DNA of 64,000 bases from Synergistaceae bacterium (GTDB taxonomy: Bacteria; Synergistota; Synergistia; Synergistales; Aminobacteriaceae): the NCBI GenBank assembly GCA_031267575.1, contig JAIRYN010000031.1, positions 1 to 64,000 on the forward strand. Direction: 5' to 3'. The notes under the pieces are model-generated. The model did not search any database and was not told where the DNA came from. It worked only from the letters and a program-made list of their open reading frames with translations. The translations under genes were made by a program, and so were the position numbers. Of the stretch, positions 7,864 to 16,922 are shown piece by piece. The stretch's first letter is position 1. Each line of letters begins with the position of its first letter.

Positions 7864-9780
7864 TTCTTCATCGGCTATCGCGCTTTCTTCTTTTATACGC
7901 GCTATACGCGCGAGTTCTAATACATGTGTGAACTCCAGAAACGCCGTGATGATGGAAAGGTGCTCAGTGGGTCGCAAAAGGGCCGCCCGCGAGAAACAAG
8001 ACCCCACTCTTTTGACCCTGTCCGGGTATTTGGGGTTGTCGGGGTCCGCTCCGGTCAAGGCGGCGTAGGCCATCATCGCTAGCGCGTTGGCAGAGGGAAC
8101 AGCGCTGTCCACGGCCGATTTGCGACGGTAAAAGATATACTCCTCGTCGGCGGCGGAAAGGAAAAATCCTCCTCGTTCCTCGTCCCAGAAGCGCTCCTCC
8201 AGTTTCAGAGAGAGGTTTTCTGCGTACTTCAACCAGTCTCTCTTCTGTTTGCTCATCGTCGCGGACTCGTAAAGCTCCATAACTCCCCACATCAGAGCGG
8301 CATAATCCCCAGGAAGCGCGGGAATGGCGGCCTCTTTCGCGCAATAGCGGCGTCGCCAGGAGCCTTTGGGGTCCACCAGAACTTTTTGCAAAAAAAGCGC
8401 GGCCCTTTCCGCGGAAAGCGTCCATTCTTTTTTCTCGAAAATGCGTCCGGCGTAGGCCAGAGCTCCGATGATCAAGCCATTCCAGTCCATTAAGATTTTG
8501 TTGTCCACCAAGGGTTTCGGCCGTTTCTCTCGCGCCTTGAGTAGAAATTTCCGGTCGTTTTCCAGGCGTTTTACCAATTCCGGCGGGCGAATGCCGTAAC
8601 GCCTCGCCACCTCCATGTAGGGGATGGCCTCGTAAAGCACGTTGTATCCCGTCTGCCTCCCTGTCGTCTCATTGGTGAAATTCCCGCTCGGCATGACGGC
8701 GTAGGCCGCACAGAACAGTCCCGAGTCGCCCTGGGGCAGGCTCACGCGAATCTCATCCTCTGTCCAGATGTAATACTTACCCTCCTCTCCCTCGCTGTCC
8801 GCGTCCAGGGACGCCCAAAAACACGCCTCCGGGGATAGAAAATCCCGCGTGACGCAACTCACGATATCCTCCGCGAATTTGAGGTAGAAGGCGTCCGGCT
8901 TCATCTCCTGAGCCGCCGCCGCCACCCACAGAAGCATCGCCTGATCATAGAGCATCTTTTCAAAATGAGGGACCGTCCAGCGCTCGTCCGTGGTATACCG
9001 CGCGTATCCGCCACCTATGTGGTCGTGAATCCCTCCTGCCCACATTTTTCGAAGCGTCAGATCGACCATGGAGAAAATCTCCTCTTCCTCGTAAGCCGCG
9101 CTCCTGCGCAAGCTCCGCGCGAACCGCAAAAGAAAAAGCAATTTTGGAGCGCAAGGGAACTTTGGAGCGAAACCAAATCCACCCCAAATTCCGTCGAACG
9201 AGTTCCTTAACTCTTTCAACACCATTCTTGCCTGGAGTATGCTGATGGGACCTCCAGGGATGATGGGAAACCGAGAGATCAACGTGTCCGCCAGGTCTTT
9301 AGCGCCCTGTAGGACGTCTTCTTTCTGGGTCAGCCACAGCCATTTGACCCGGGGGATGATGTCGGCCAAGCCGGGCATTCTCCCTATCGTCCGCTTCGGC
9401 AGAAACGTAGCGGCAAAAAAAGGCTCTCCCGTAGGAGTCAAAAAAAGGTTGAGCGGCCATCCGTCGTTGCCGTTCTGGATCTGGCAGATCTCCATGAACA
9501 GCGCGTCCAGGTCGGGGCGTTCCTCTCGGTCCACCTTGATTGAAACACACACGTCGTTCAACAGCTCGGCGACTTCCTCGTCGTTGAAACACTCCTTTTC
9601 CATGACGTGGCACCAATGACACGAGGCGTACCCGATAGAAAGGAAAATTGGCTTGTCTTCTTCCTGAGCGAGCTCGAAAGCCTCTTTACCCCAGGGATAC
9701 CACTCCACGGGATTTCGAGCGTGTAGCAGAAGATGGGGGCTTTTTTCCCCGGCTAGCTTATTTTCGCGCGGCATGTTCAT
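7846..9780 (-). CDS. YyaL/SSP411-type thioredoxin-domain protein (DUF255)
   Basis: About 644 residues. It opens with the conserved NKLAGEKSPHLLLHARNPV..W region and the thioredoxin-like SCHWCHVM motif (Cys-x-x-Cys near residue 53), followed by NGNDGWPLNLFLTP. The rest has the alpha/alpha-barrel features of this family (HFEKMLYDQA, LDADSEGEEGKYYIWT, DWNGLIIGALAYAG). Members are bacterial YyaL and human SPATA20; the biochemical function is not established, though a redox or sugar-epimerase-like role has been proposed from the fold. ATG 9780 or 9774 are the likely starts, with GTG 9789 possible. The gene overlaps the 3' end of the HAD gene by about 20 bases, implying co-transcription. The short, highly charged C-terminal end comes from repeat DNA. 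Confidence 0.9.
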   Translation of the reverse strand: MNMPRENKLAGEKSPHLLLHARNPVEWYPWGKEAFELAQEEDKPIFLSIGYASCHWCHVMEKECFNDEEVAELLNDVCVSIKVDREERPDLDALFMEICQIQNGNDGWPLNLFLTPTGEPFFAATFLPKRTIGRMPGLADIIPRVKWLWLTQKEDVLQGAKDLADTLISRFPIIPGGPISILQARMVLKELRNSFDGIWGGFGFAPKFPCAPKLLFLLRFARSLRRSAAYEEEEIFSMVDLTLRKMWAGGIHDHIGGGYARYTTDERWTVPHFEKMLYDQAMLLWVAAAAQEMKPDAFYLKFAEDIVSCVTRDFLSPEACFWASLDADSEGEEGKYYIWTEDEIRVSLPQGDSGLFCAAYAVMPSGNFTNETTGRQTGYNVLYEAIPYMEVARRYGIRPPELVKRLENDRKFLLKAREKRPKPLVDNKILMDWNGLIIGALAYAGRIFEKKEWTLSAERAALFLQKVLVDPKGSWRRRYCAKEAAIPALPGDYAALMWGVMELYESATMSKQKRDWLKYAENLSLKLEERFWDEERGGFFLSAADEEYIFYRRKSAVDSAVPSANALAMMAYAALTGADPDNPKYPDRVKRVGSCFSRAALLRPTEHLSIITAFLEFTHVLELARIARIKEESAIADEEIEDQK

Positions 9781-10459
9781 GATATTCACGTTTTCCGCCT
9801 TTTTCGCCCGCGGCGTTCGCGGCAAGATTTCTGTCCTTGGCGGCAATGGGCAACAGATCCTCTATGGAGTCAATCACGCGCCAGGCCCCCAGCTCTTCGA
9901 GCCGCGTCCGCGTAAAGTTTCCCGTGGTCACGCCGATGGCGCGGACCCCCGCGGCGAGTCCCGTCGCCAGATCTACGTCGGAGTCCCCCACGTAAAGCGT
10001 CTCCTGACGAGCGACGCCGAAGCGCTCCATCAGGTTCTCCAACATGGCGGGGTTTGGCTTGTGAGGCAATCCGTCGATGGGGCCGACAATCGCGTCGAAG
10101 TACTGGGAGGTTTCACTTTTGTCCATTGCTATCCGGGGATTGTACCGGTTCGAGGCTACGGCGAGAAAAATCCCCATTTCCCGCAAGGCCGTCAAAGCGC
10201 GTGGAACGTTGGGGAACGGACGTATTTCATATTCGAGAGGCGCAGCTTTCTCGCGGTAGAGGTCGATCCATTCCCGCCTCCACTCGCCCCAGATTCCCCG
10301 AAGAAAATCCTCCAGAGGAAGGGCCGCGTATTCCAACACCGTCTGACGGGTGACAAAGGGCTTACCGAGCGTATGAGCCACTTCATTGATCGCGCTCGCG
10401 ATCACGTAACTGGAGTCTACGATCGTCATGTCATGGTCAAATACTAACAACTTTACCAA
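9758..10459 (-). CDS. HAD-family phosphatase (phosphoglycolate-phosphatase-like)
   Basis: About 233 residues. Motif I is FDHDMTIVDS (nucleophile and acid/base Asp), motif II is VASNR, the conserved lysine is in LPHKPNP, and the acidic motif is YVGDSDVDLATG. A helical cap sits between motifs I and II, as in HAD subfamily IA (Gph, PpaX). The substrate cannot be told; small phosphate esters or pyrophosphate are possible. TTG 10459 is chosen because GAGG lies 8 bases upstream; GTG 10468 overlaps that site. The gene's end overlaps the YyaL-like gene, so they form one transcription unit read leftwards from the AT-rich region above 10470. Confidence 0.85.
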   Translation of the reverse strand: MVKLLVFDHDMTIVDSSYVIASAINEVAHTLGKPFVTRQTVLEYAALPLEDFLRGIWGEWRREWIDLYREKAAPLEYEIRPFPNVPRALTALREMGIFLAVASNRYNPRIAMDKSETSQYFDAIVGPIDGLPHKPNPAMLENLMERFGVARQETLYVGDSDVDLATGLAAGVRAIGVTTGNFTRTRLEELGAWRVIDSIEDLLPIAAKDRNLAANAAGEKGGKREYHEHAARK

Positions 10460-10877
10460 ATTCAGCACCTCGTTATTTCTTTATATTCCCATATATTCCC
10501 ATATGATATTTCTTTTTCTATATAATATTTCTATAATTTATAATAATTTTTTTCTATAATTTTAATAGATGAATTATCCCTAAATTGTGAAAAAGCCCCT
10601 TCGAGTGAACCGCACTTTCAAGCGGCACACGTCTCAGCGTCTCGGACGAAAGCGCTTTTGATGATGTTAGCACGCATATTGTGCTCTGTCTTCCTCTTTT
10701 TTTGTTGTATCATAGCCCATATCGGCTTCGAAATTTTGACGTCGTCAGATTTTACAGTGGAGGTTATCTCATGCGTACGGGCTTCTCGATGTGTTCTTTT
10801 CCGTTCTCCGTGTTTCCATTCAGCGAAGCGATGGTACGTGTGACCCAATGCGTCGATTTCTATCTTCGGAGTGCTTC
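10460..10877. other. AT-rich divergent intergenic region
   Basis: Divides the leftward HAD/YyaL unit from the rightward GGDEF-like gene and should hold both promoters. It contains a duplicated atattcccat unit around 10480-10502 and long A/T runs to about 10565. Open frames here are short, overlap on both strands and have no protein-like composition. I see no convincing gene or RNA. Confidence 0.5.
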
Positions 10878-12032
10878 ATGAGCGACGACGATTTTCTGAA
10901 GGAGCCTGGCATCAGGGTTTCTACGCAATGGCTTTTTTTGCCTCCTATAACGGCGCTTTGCACCGTGGTGGTAGCGGGGTTATTTTCTTCCGACTCCCGT
11001 GTTCCCGTAGACGACGCGATATGGGGACTCTTGGGGTTATTTTTCATCATCTTGACCGTTCTTTATGGGATCTTCATCCGCAGAAATTTTACTAAGGGTT
11101 TTTTCCCCGTGCAACTTATTGCCCAGGGAATCCTGCTCTGCCCTCTGTCTCTGAAGTTGGGGGCGAGAATGTTTCAGTGGGTAGGAGTGATTCTGGCGAT
11201 TTGCGGAGCCGTGGTGCTGGCGGTGCTCTACTACCGTTTCCGCCCCGTGTCCTCAGGGTACACCTATGTACCGGAGTTTTCGCCGTATTTCACTTTTCTG
11301 CCGCTGCCTTGCGCCATTACCGACGCGGAGGGGAATGTCATCGCCGTCACTGAGGTTATGCTACAACTGACGCAAAAAAAACGCGAGGCGGTGGAAGGAG
11401 AAAAAATCTCCTCGATCCTGCCCCTCGACCAAGAGACAATCGACCTGGCCGGCAGGTCCTGGAAAATCCTCCAAACCCCTATAAAGCGACCTTTCGCCGA
11501 AACAGAGGAGACGAACTACTATTTCCAGCTCGAAGAAATGCGGGACGTGGCTATCACCTTGCCCTCATACGTCAGTGAGGAGGCGATTTTCATAGACCCC
11601 GCTACCTCCCTTTACACTCGATCCTATGCAGAAAGGAGGGTGAACGAGGAACTCTATCGCGTCCGGCGCTACCAGCGAAAGGGGGCCGCCGTCCTCATCC
11701 GCATGATTTTCCAGGGAAACACTCCTCTTCCGAAAGAAAACGAAATCTTCAACGCCTACTGCCGCTACCTTCGCTCAAACACGAGGATGTCTGATATCGC
11801 CTGCCTCGTGGGACCGCGGGACCTTTTGCTAGTCATGCCGGAGGTTTCTCTGGAGCAGGCTGAAATGGCGATAGGTCGTTTGGTGGACTTCGTTCCTCAC
11901 GTCCAGGAAGAACTGAAGGGCTTCGATGGCGCTGCGGAAATCCAAGAAGAGATCCTCTTCTTCGATTCGTCATCGGAAGATCTGAACTTCGATCTAGTCC
12001 TGAACAAACTGGACGAGGCTCTGGGCGTTTAA
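10878..12032 (+). CDS. Membrane protein with PAS-like and degenerate GGDEF domains
   Basis: 384 residues from ATG 10878, preceded by CGGAG seven bases upstream. Four to five membrane segments fill about residues 15-140. A PAS-like stretch (LPLPCAITDAEGNVIAVTEVML) follows, then a domain that lines up with diguanylate cyclases: DPATSLYTRSYAERRVNEEL matches the usual DxLTGLyNRryfee start, and LVGPRDLLLVMPE stands where RYGGDEFLVLLPE is expected. The catalytic GGDEF signature is lost, so it should not make c-di-GMP; it may bind nucleotide or act in protein contacts. It lies upstream of two metallophosphoesterase genes on the same strand. Confidence 0.75.
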   Translation: MSDDDFLKEPGIRVSTQWLFLPPITALCTVVVAGLFSSDSRVPVDDAIWGLLGLFFIILTVLYGIFIRRNFTKGFFPVQLIAQGILLCPLSLKLGARMFQWVGVILAICGAVVLAVLYYRFRPVSSGYTYVPEFSPYFTFLPLPCAITDAEGNVIAVTEVMLQLTQKKREAVEGEKISSILPLDQETIDLAGRSWKILQTPIKRPFAETEETNYYFQLEEMRDVAITLPSYVSEEAIFIDPATSLYTRSYAERRVNEELYRVRRYQRKGAAVLIRMIFQGNTPLPKENEIFNAYCRYLRSNTRMSDIACLVGPRDLLLVMPEVSLEQAEMAIGRLVDFVPHVQEELKGFDGAAEIQEEILFFDSSSEDLNFDLVLNKLDEALGV

Positions 12033-12050
12033 GACATGTCTGACGCCCCT

Positions 12051-12113
12051 ATCTTTATTTATATCTTTATTTAAACGTGTAACGTACTTAATTTAAACGT
12101 GTAACGTACCTTA
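12051..12113 (+). repeat. Nested tandem duplications upstream of metallophosphoesterase
   Basis: atctttatttat twice (12051-12074), running into a 22-bp unit (atttaaacgtgtaacgtact plus two bases) at 12069-12090 that recurs with a one-base insertion at 12091-12113, directly before the AGGAGG of the next gene. Confidence 0.9.
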
Positions 12114-12123
12114 GGAGGTTTTC

Positions 12124-13248
12124 TTGATTCCCTATACTTTGATTGTTTTTATTCTCGCCAACTTATACCTTTACATGGAATTGCGATCAGCCTTCAGAAA
12201 GGGACGTTGGAACGGGGTTTATTTGTTGTGGGCCGTCGTGGGAGCGGTCGCGCCCTTCGTCTTCAAGATGAATCTGTGGTCTGGACGCGTAGTGGAGGTT
12301 CTCTCCTCCTTGTCTTTCGCGTGGGTTGCGATCGTGGGGATGACTTGTGTGGGCATGTTCTTCGCGGACGTCCTCGCTCTGATGGCCAGACTCATGGATC
12401 GAATATGGGGGACCGAGTGGCGTCCTTTCCTCGCGCCCCATAGGCGAGTGCCCGTCGTGTTGTTTTTGGCGGCGGTGTTGACGCTCTATAGCCTTTACGA
12501 GGCCTGGAACATTCGACGCGTGGACCTAACCTTCGAGACGCGAAAGCTACCGGAGGGCGTCGAGCGTCTGCGTCTGGTACACCTCACAGATACTCACATC
12601 GGCGGGGTTTGTTCTTTGGAGCGACTTCGAAAGGTTATGGATATCGTGCGATCAGCGGAACCGGACCTTTTGGTGATAACGGGAGACCTACTGGACCGTG
12701 ACGCGAGTTTTAGCCAGGACGAGGCGGAACCGCTGTTCACTCACGGGGCGCGGTTCGGAGCCTATGCTGTCACGGGCAATCACGAATTTCACGCGGAAAT
12801 CGAACGAGTGGAGGACTTCATGCGAAACGCTGGGGTGATTTTGCTTCGAGACGCTCAGGTGGACGTCGCGGGCATCACCATCGTCGGTCTGGACGACCCC
12901 GCGAAATTCGGGCGGTATGTCTTGGAGCTCCCAGAGTTGCCCGATGGCCTAACGTTTCCAGAGGACCGGTTCGTGCTGCTCTTGAAACATCGTCCAGGGG
13001 TTCTTCCGGAAACGGAGGGAAAGTTTGACCTGCAACTGTCTGGTCATACTCACGGTGGGCAAATCTGGCCCTACCACTACGCGGTACAATGGTTCTACGG
13101 ACACGTTCAAGGCTTGTCCTACAAGGGCACGAGCGCTGTCTACGTCAGTAACGGCGCGGGAGGATTGCCACTACGTTTCTTGGCGCCGCCGGAAGTCACG
13201 GTCATTGACTTAGTGAAGCCGGTAAAAAGCGTAATCAGCGGAAACTGA
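12124..13248 (+). CDS. Membrane-anchored metallophosphoesterase (YkuE-like), copy 1
   Basis: 374 residues, TTG start with AGGAGG upstream. Four N-terminal membrane segments (about residues 1-135) carry a calcineurin-like phosphoesterase domain with all metal-binding motifs: HLTDTHIGG (about 155), ITGDLLD, VTGNHEF (about 217) and LSGHTHGGQ (about 305). Related enzymes include B. subtilis YkuE, reported to act on lipid A-type or UDP-linked lipid phosphates; the substrate here is unknown. The gene is followed 45 bases later by a close paralogue of the same architecture, so the pair is a tandem duplication. The catalytic domain is predicted outside the cytoplasm or at the membrane face, depending on the number of segments. 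Confidence 0.88.
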   Translation: MIPYTLIVFILANLYLYMELRSAFRKGRWNGVYLLWAVVGAVAPFVFKMNLWSGRVVEVLSSLSFAWVAIVGMTCVGMFFADVLALMARLMDRIWGTEWRPFLAPHRRVPVVLFLAAVLTLYSLYEAWNIRRVDLTFETRKLPEGVERLRLVHLTDTHIGGVCSLERLRKVMDIVRSAEPDLLVITGDLLDRDASFSQDEAEPLFTHGARFGAYAVTGNHEFHAEIERVEDFMRNAGVILLRDAQVDVAGITIVGLDDPAKFGRYVLELPELPDGLTFPEDRFVLLLKHRPGVLPETEGKFDLQLSGHTHGGQIWPYHYAVQWFYGHVQGLSYKGTSAVYVSNGAGGLPLRFLAPPEVTVIDLVKPVKSVISGN

Positions 13249-13293
13249 AAAGGGCGCTGTCCGCATAATCTGGAGAGTCGGGAGGATGTGCTT

Positions 13294-14418
13294 TTGATTC
13301 ATGGCGTTTTGATTTTTTTAACGGCCACTAACGTGTATCTTTATTGGAAGCTGCGTTCGGGGTTCGGGGGCGGATCTTTGATTGGATGGAACGGAATCTA
13401 TCTGATCTGGGCACTTGGGGGTGTTGTGTTGCCCTTCGTTTCCCGATCCGGTCTCTTGGGTTCGGGGCGCGCGTCGGAAATTTTATTTGCCCTTTCTTTT
13501 ACCTGGGTCGCGATCGTGGGCATGGCCTGCATGGTTTTCCTTACCGTAGACGTGGCTTCCTTGGTGGCTCATCTTGTGGATTGGGCGTTGGGAACCTCGT
13601 CCCGCCGATTTTTTGCGCCACGCAAGTGCGTGCCCGCGACCCTCATTTTGGTTGCGATGATGGCGCTCTATAGCTTTTATGAAGCCTGGACAGTCCGGCG
13701 CGTGGACTTGACCCTGGAAACGACGAAGCTACCGGAAGGTATGGAGCGCCTGCGGCTGGCGCATTTGACGGATATCCACATCGGCGGGGTGTATACGGTA
13801 GGACGGCTTCGGAAGGTCATGGACATCGTGCGCTCGGCAAAACCAGACCTTTTGGTGATGACGGGAGATCTGGTGGACGGTGACATGCGTTTCCGCCAGG
13901 AGGAGGAGAAATTGCTATCCACCCACGGAGCACGGTTTGGGGCCTTCGCCGTTACGGGCAACCATGATTTTTACTCAGGCATCGAACAGGCGGAGACTTT
14001 TACAAGGCGCGCCGGCTTCTCACTGCTGCGGGACGAACAAACGGAGGTTGCCGGTATCGTCATCATCGGCCTGGACGATCCCGCAAGGTTCGGAAGGGGC
14101 GTCTTCGATCCGGGGCATTTTCCAGAAAACCTGAAGTTCCCCGATGACAAATTCGTCTTGCTCTTGAAGCACCGCCCGCAAGTCCCTGACGGCATAGAGG
14201 GCAAGTTCGACCTTCAACTGTCCGGCCACACTCACGGCGGACAGATCTGGCCTTTCGGCTATGTGGCAAAGTGGATAAACAAACACGTTCAGCACCTGTC
14301 CTATAGAGGCGACAGCGCTATTTACATCAGCAATGGAGCCGGGTTCTGGGGTCCGCCCCTGCGCTTCCTGACACCTCCAGAGGTCACGGTCGTTGATTTG
14401 CTGCAAAAGCCTAAGTGA
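13294..14418 (+). CDS. Membrane-anchored metallophosphoesterase (YkuE-like), copy 2
   Basis: Paralogue of the preceding gene, with long identical runs such as ERLRL.HLTD.HIGGV and GKFDLQLSGHTHGGQIWP. Metal ligands are intact (HLTDIHIGG, MTGDLVDGD, VTGNHDF, SGHTHGG). TTG 13294 is preferred over GTG 13288 because it is 8 bases from GGGAGG and starts the protein M-I as in copy 1 (also a TTG start). The two have diverged most in the membrane part and near the C-terminus, where this copy has an inserted FWGP. Retention of both with full active sites suggests separate substrates or expression. Confidence 0.88.
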   Translation: MIHGVLIFLTATNVYLYWKLRSGFGGGSLIGWNGIYLIWALGGVVLPFVSRSGLLGSGRASEILFALSFTWVAIVGMACMVFLTVDVASLVAHLVDWALGTSSRRFFAPRKCVPATLILVAMMALYSFYEAWTVRRVDLTLETTKLPEGMERLRLAHLTDIHIGGVYTVGRLRKVMDIVRSAKPDLLVMTGDLVDGDMRFRQEEEKLLSTHGARFGAFAVTGNHDFYSGIEQAETFTRRAGFSLLRDEQTEVAGIVIIGLDDPARFGRGVFDPGHFPENLKFPDDKFVLLLKHRPQVPDGIEGKFDLQLSGHTHGGQIWPFGYVAKWINKHVQHLSYRGDSAIYISNGAGFWGPPLRFLTPPEVTVVDLLQKPK

Positions 14419-14472
14419 TTGCGAATCTCTATATCTCTATAATCTATATCTCGATAAAGGGGGAAATGTTCA

Positions 14473-16092
14473 TTGCGACGTAGCTTTTTGTTAGGATGTT
14501 TTATGATGTTTCTTTTGACAGGAATCATGGGAATCACAGGCGAAGCCCAGGAAGCCAACGCAACCAGGATGGACAAAGTCCCGCCAGTGATATCGGTGGA
14601 CTTTTATCCCAGCGGAGCCCGCTTTGTTTTTGAGATTTTCGAGGTTGCCGAGGACCCTGGTTACCGGGAGTTTGAGTTCTACCTGCCGGGGGCCTTCGAC
14701 TTTCAAAACGTGCGCCCTCTGACCCAGGGTGATGTAACTACCTTCAGTGTCGATTCATTGAATCTCGGCCGCTGGGAGCCACAGGAGCTGGAGCCCCTGA
14801 AGCGGATCGTTGCGGACAGAACCCGAGAACTCAATCTGCTGCAGGGGCGTCAAAGGGCTTTGAAGCAGGCTCTATCCTTGTTCGACGCTCCTCTCTCTCT
14901 GGATATAAAAGACCCGCAACTGCTGTCCCACGTGGATGACCTGTACAACGCGCGCCTTCGCTTCGAGTCCCGGATGGTGGACGCGCGTATCGCCGTCAAA
15001 GAAGCAAAAGAGGAATTGCGGAAGGCCGAGGAGGAACTGAAATTGCTCCAGGCCGAACGTGAAGGCAAGAGGCCTTATAACGACGAGTCTATCCTTCGAG
15101 TTTGCGGAACCGCGGTGAAGCCTGCTCCCATTTTAGTCGAGGCCTATACTTCCGCTGCCAGGTGGAACGCGCGTTACGACATGGACTTGAGCAGCGAGAC
15201 GGGCGATATAGTCGCGAAAATGCGGGCTCAGGTCTGGCAGAAGACGGGGCTAAACATCGAAGGCGAGTTTTCTTTCCACACGCGTCACCCATCCTCCACG
15301 GTGCCCCTCTATGAGCTGGGACCTCTGCGGGTGAACCTGAGAAGGCAACCCCCGAAGCCCTTGGTTAAGAATGACCGCGCGTCGATGGCGATGATGGAAT
15401 CTGGAGAAGCGAACATGTTTAAGGCGCTTGACGCCAAACCCGTGTCTCCTATGGAGGTGCCCGTCATGAACTTGACACCGGCGGACATCACCGTGAAAGG
15501 GATAGGGGAGATCAAAGGGGATGGTACCCGGGAGGACATCGCATTAGGGGTTTTTCAAATGAAAAGCGACGTTTTGTTGGTCTCCATTCCTGAGCAAAAC
15601 AGCGAAACGTGGATTGTCGCCAGCATGGATCACTCCTCTTCATCCCTGTCGTCCACCATACCCCTTTTGCCGGGTCCAGCTGACTTGACCGTGAATGGCG
15701 CCGGCAGCGGTAAAACGAACATCCCAGCCTTCGGTTTGCAGGAACAAATCCCCTTCGGCATGGCCTCGCGATTGACCTCTCGTAAAGAACCTTTTGTTTC
15801 TAAAACGGGAACCACCTGGATCGGCAAGGGCGTTCTGGAGGACGGTTATACTCTCATCGTCACCAATGGGACGGAGACAGCGTGGGAGGTTCTCGTGAAA
15901 GACCGTATTCCCATACCCGTGAACGAGAAAATACAACTCGAGGTGAAAAAAATTGCCCCGACTCCAGCGGAACGGGACCCAGAGAACCGCCTGACGTGGA
16001 AAATCGATCTCCAGCCCGGCGAGACGAAACGAATCGTTGTGGAGTTCACGCTTCATTACCCCAGCGACGAGACGTTGGAATACATACGATAG
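14473..16092 (+). CDS. Exported DUF4139 (mucoidy-inhibitor-A-like) protein
   Basis: 539 residues, TTG start at 14473 with AAAGGGGG upstream. A signal peptide (FLLGCFMMFLLTGIMG) leads into an N-terminal beta domain, then a coiled coil at about residues 105-200 rich in Glu/Lys (ARIAVKEAKEELRKAEEEL), then a beta-rich DUF4139-type domain with the conserved SAARWNARYDMDLSS segment and a C-terminal ..W.IDLQPGETKRIVVEF.L.YP ending. This order matches the MuiA family of eukaryotes and bacteria, whose molecular role is not defined. It follows the phosphoesterase pair on the same strand. Confidence 0.8.
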   Translation: MRRSFLLGCFMMFLLTGIMGITGEAQEANATRMDKVPPVISVDFYPSGARFVFEIFEVAEDPGYREFEFYLPGAFDFQNVRPLTQGDVTTFSVDSLNLGRWEPQELEPLKRIVADRTRELNLLQGRQRALKQALSLFDAPLSLDIKDPQLLSHVDDLYNARLRFESRMVDARIAVKEAKEELRKAEEELKLLQAEREGKRPYNDESILRVCGTAVKPAPILVEAYTSAARWNARYDMDLSSETGDIVAKMRAQVWQKTGLNIEGEFSFHTRHPSSTVPLYELGPLRVNLRRQPPKPLVKNDRASMAMMESGEANMFKALDAKPVSPMEVPVMNLTPADITVKGIGEIKGDGTREDIALGVFQMKSDVLLVSIPEQNSETWIVASMDHSSSSLSSTIPLLPGPADLTVNGAGSGKTNIPAFGLQEQIPFGMASRLTSRKEPFVSKTGTTWIGKGVLEDGYTLIVTNGTETAWEVLVKDRIPIPVNEKIQLEVKKIAPTPAERDPENRLTWKIDLQPGETKRIVVEFTLHYPSDETLEYIR

Positions 16093-16140
16093 CTATAGCT
16101 CAGTCCCCGCGTCCACCATACGGATACGGTAGAGTGAGAC

Positions 16141-16169
16141 TTGACTACTAATCTGAGATACTATATATT
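16141..16169 (+). promoter_or_regulatory. Sigma-70-type promoter for the gntR-cit genes
   Basis: TTGACT at 16141-16146, a 17-base spacer, and TATATT at 16164-16169, about 50 bases upstream of the GntR start. Spacing and boxes are near consensus. Expected transcription start is around 16176. Confidence 0.7.
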
Positions 16170-16217
16170 CTGCATTTAGAGATGAGATAGGCATCCTGAC
16201 CAGGTGAGGCGAAGGTA

Positions 16218-16886
16218 ATGTCGCAGGTCATAGCAGTAGAAGACATTAGACCCATTCGGGAATTGGTGTACGAATATCTGAAAAGCGCAATAGGAACAGG
16301 GGAGATTCCCAGCGGCAGACGATTGAATGAATCGGAGCTGGCTCTGAAGCTCAACATAAGTCGTACGCCTATCCGTGAAGCCATTCGGAAGCTAGAGTCT
16401 GATGGGCTGGTGGAGGCGATTCCCCGCCGAGGCGTTGTCGTTCGGGATGTTGACATGACGGAAATTATCGAAATCTACATGATTCGCCAAGCCTTGGAGG
16501 TCATGGCCTTCAAGGCCGCGGCGGAACGGATCACCCCGAAAGAACTGAAAAAAGCCCGAAAATATCTTTGCGACGCTGAAACCCTTCTGTCGAAAAAAGA
16601 ATTTGAAGAGTACTTTCTCGTCAACGAATTGTTCACGAATGTTGTTATTAAAGCGGGCCACCTGCCAAAAATCACCCAGTTGATTGCCAGCTATCGCGAC
16701 CAGCTTCGGCGGTATCGCAAGATTACCCTCTCAGAGCCGCATCGCCAACAGAAAGTGATACGGCAACATTCGGACATCTTGGATGCCATCGAAAACCACG
16801 ACGTGGAGAAGGTAGGGGATCTCGTCTTTCAGCACCTGGAAGATGCTTTAGAGGTTTGCAGGCGCAACAACAATGCCCATGCCTGA
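16218..16886 (+). CDS. GntR-family (FCD) transcriptional regulator
   Basis: 222 residues. The N-terminal winged helix-turn-helix has the GntR signature (GEIPSGRRLNESELALKLNISRTPIREAIRKLESDGLV) and the C-terminal helical FCD domain has the usual metal/ligand-binding pattern with HSDILDAIENHD and FQHLEDAL. FCD regulators respond to organic acids or sugar acids. Lying 30 bases upstream of citC, with its own promoter, it is the natural candidate regulator of the citrate lyase maturation genes; a citrate or related acid effector is an inference. ATG 16218 has GAAGG upstream. Confidence 0.92.
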   Translation: MSQVIAVEDIRPIRELVYEYLKSAIGTGEIPSGRRLNESELALKLNISRTPIREAIRKLESDGLVEAIPRRGVVVRDVDMTEIIEIYMIRQALEVMAFKAAAERITPKELKKARKYLCDAETLLSKKEFEEYFLVNELFTNVVIKAGHLPKITQLIASYRDQLRRYRKITLSEPHRQQKVIRQHSDILDAIENHDVEKVGDLVFQHLEDALEVCRRNNNAHA

Positions 16887-16898
16887 TAAACCGCGCAA

Positions 16899-16922
16899 CA
16901 GGTCATGTGACAGGTCATGTGG
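16899..16922 (+). repeat. 12-bp duplication covering the citC start
   Basis: caggtcatgtga then caggtcatgtgg. The second copy contains the ATG at 16917, so the duplication created or moved a translation start. Confidence 0.85.
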
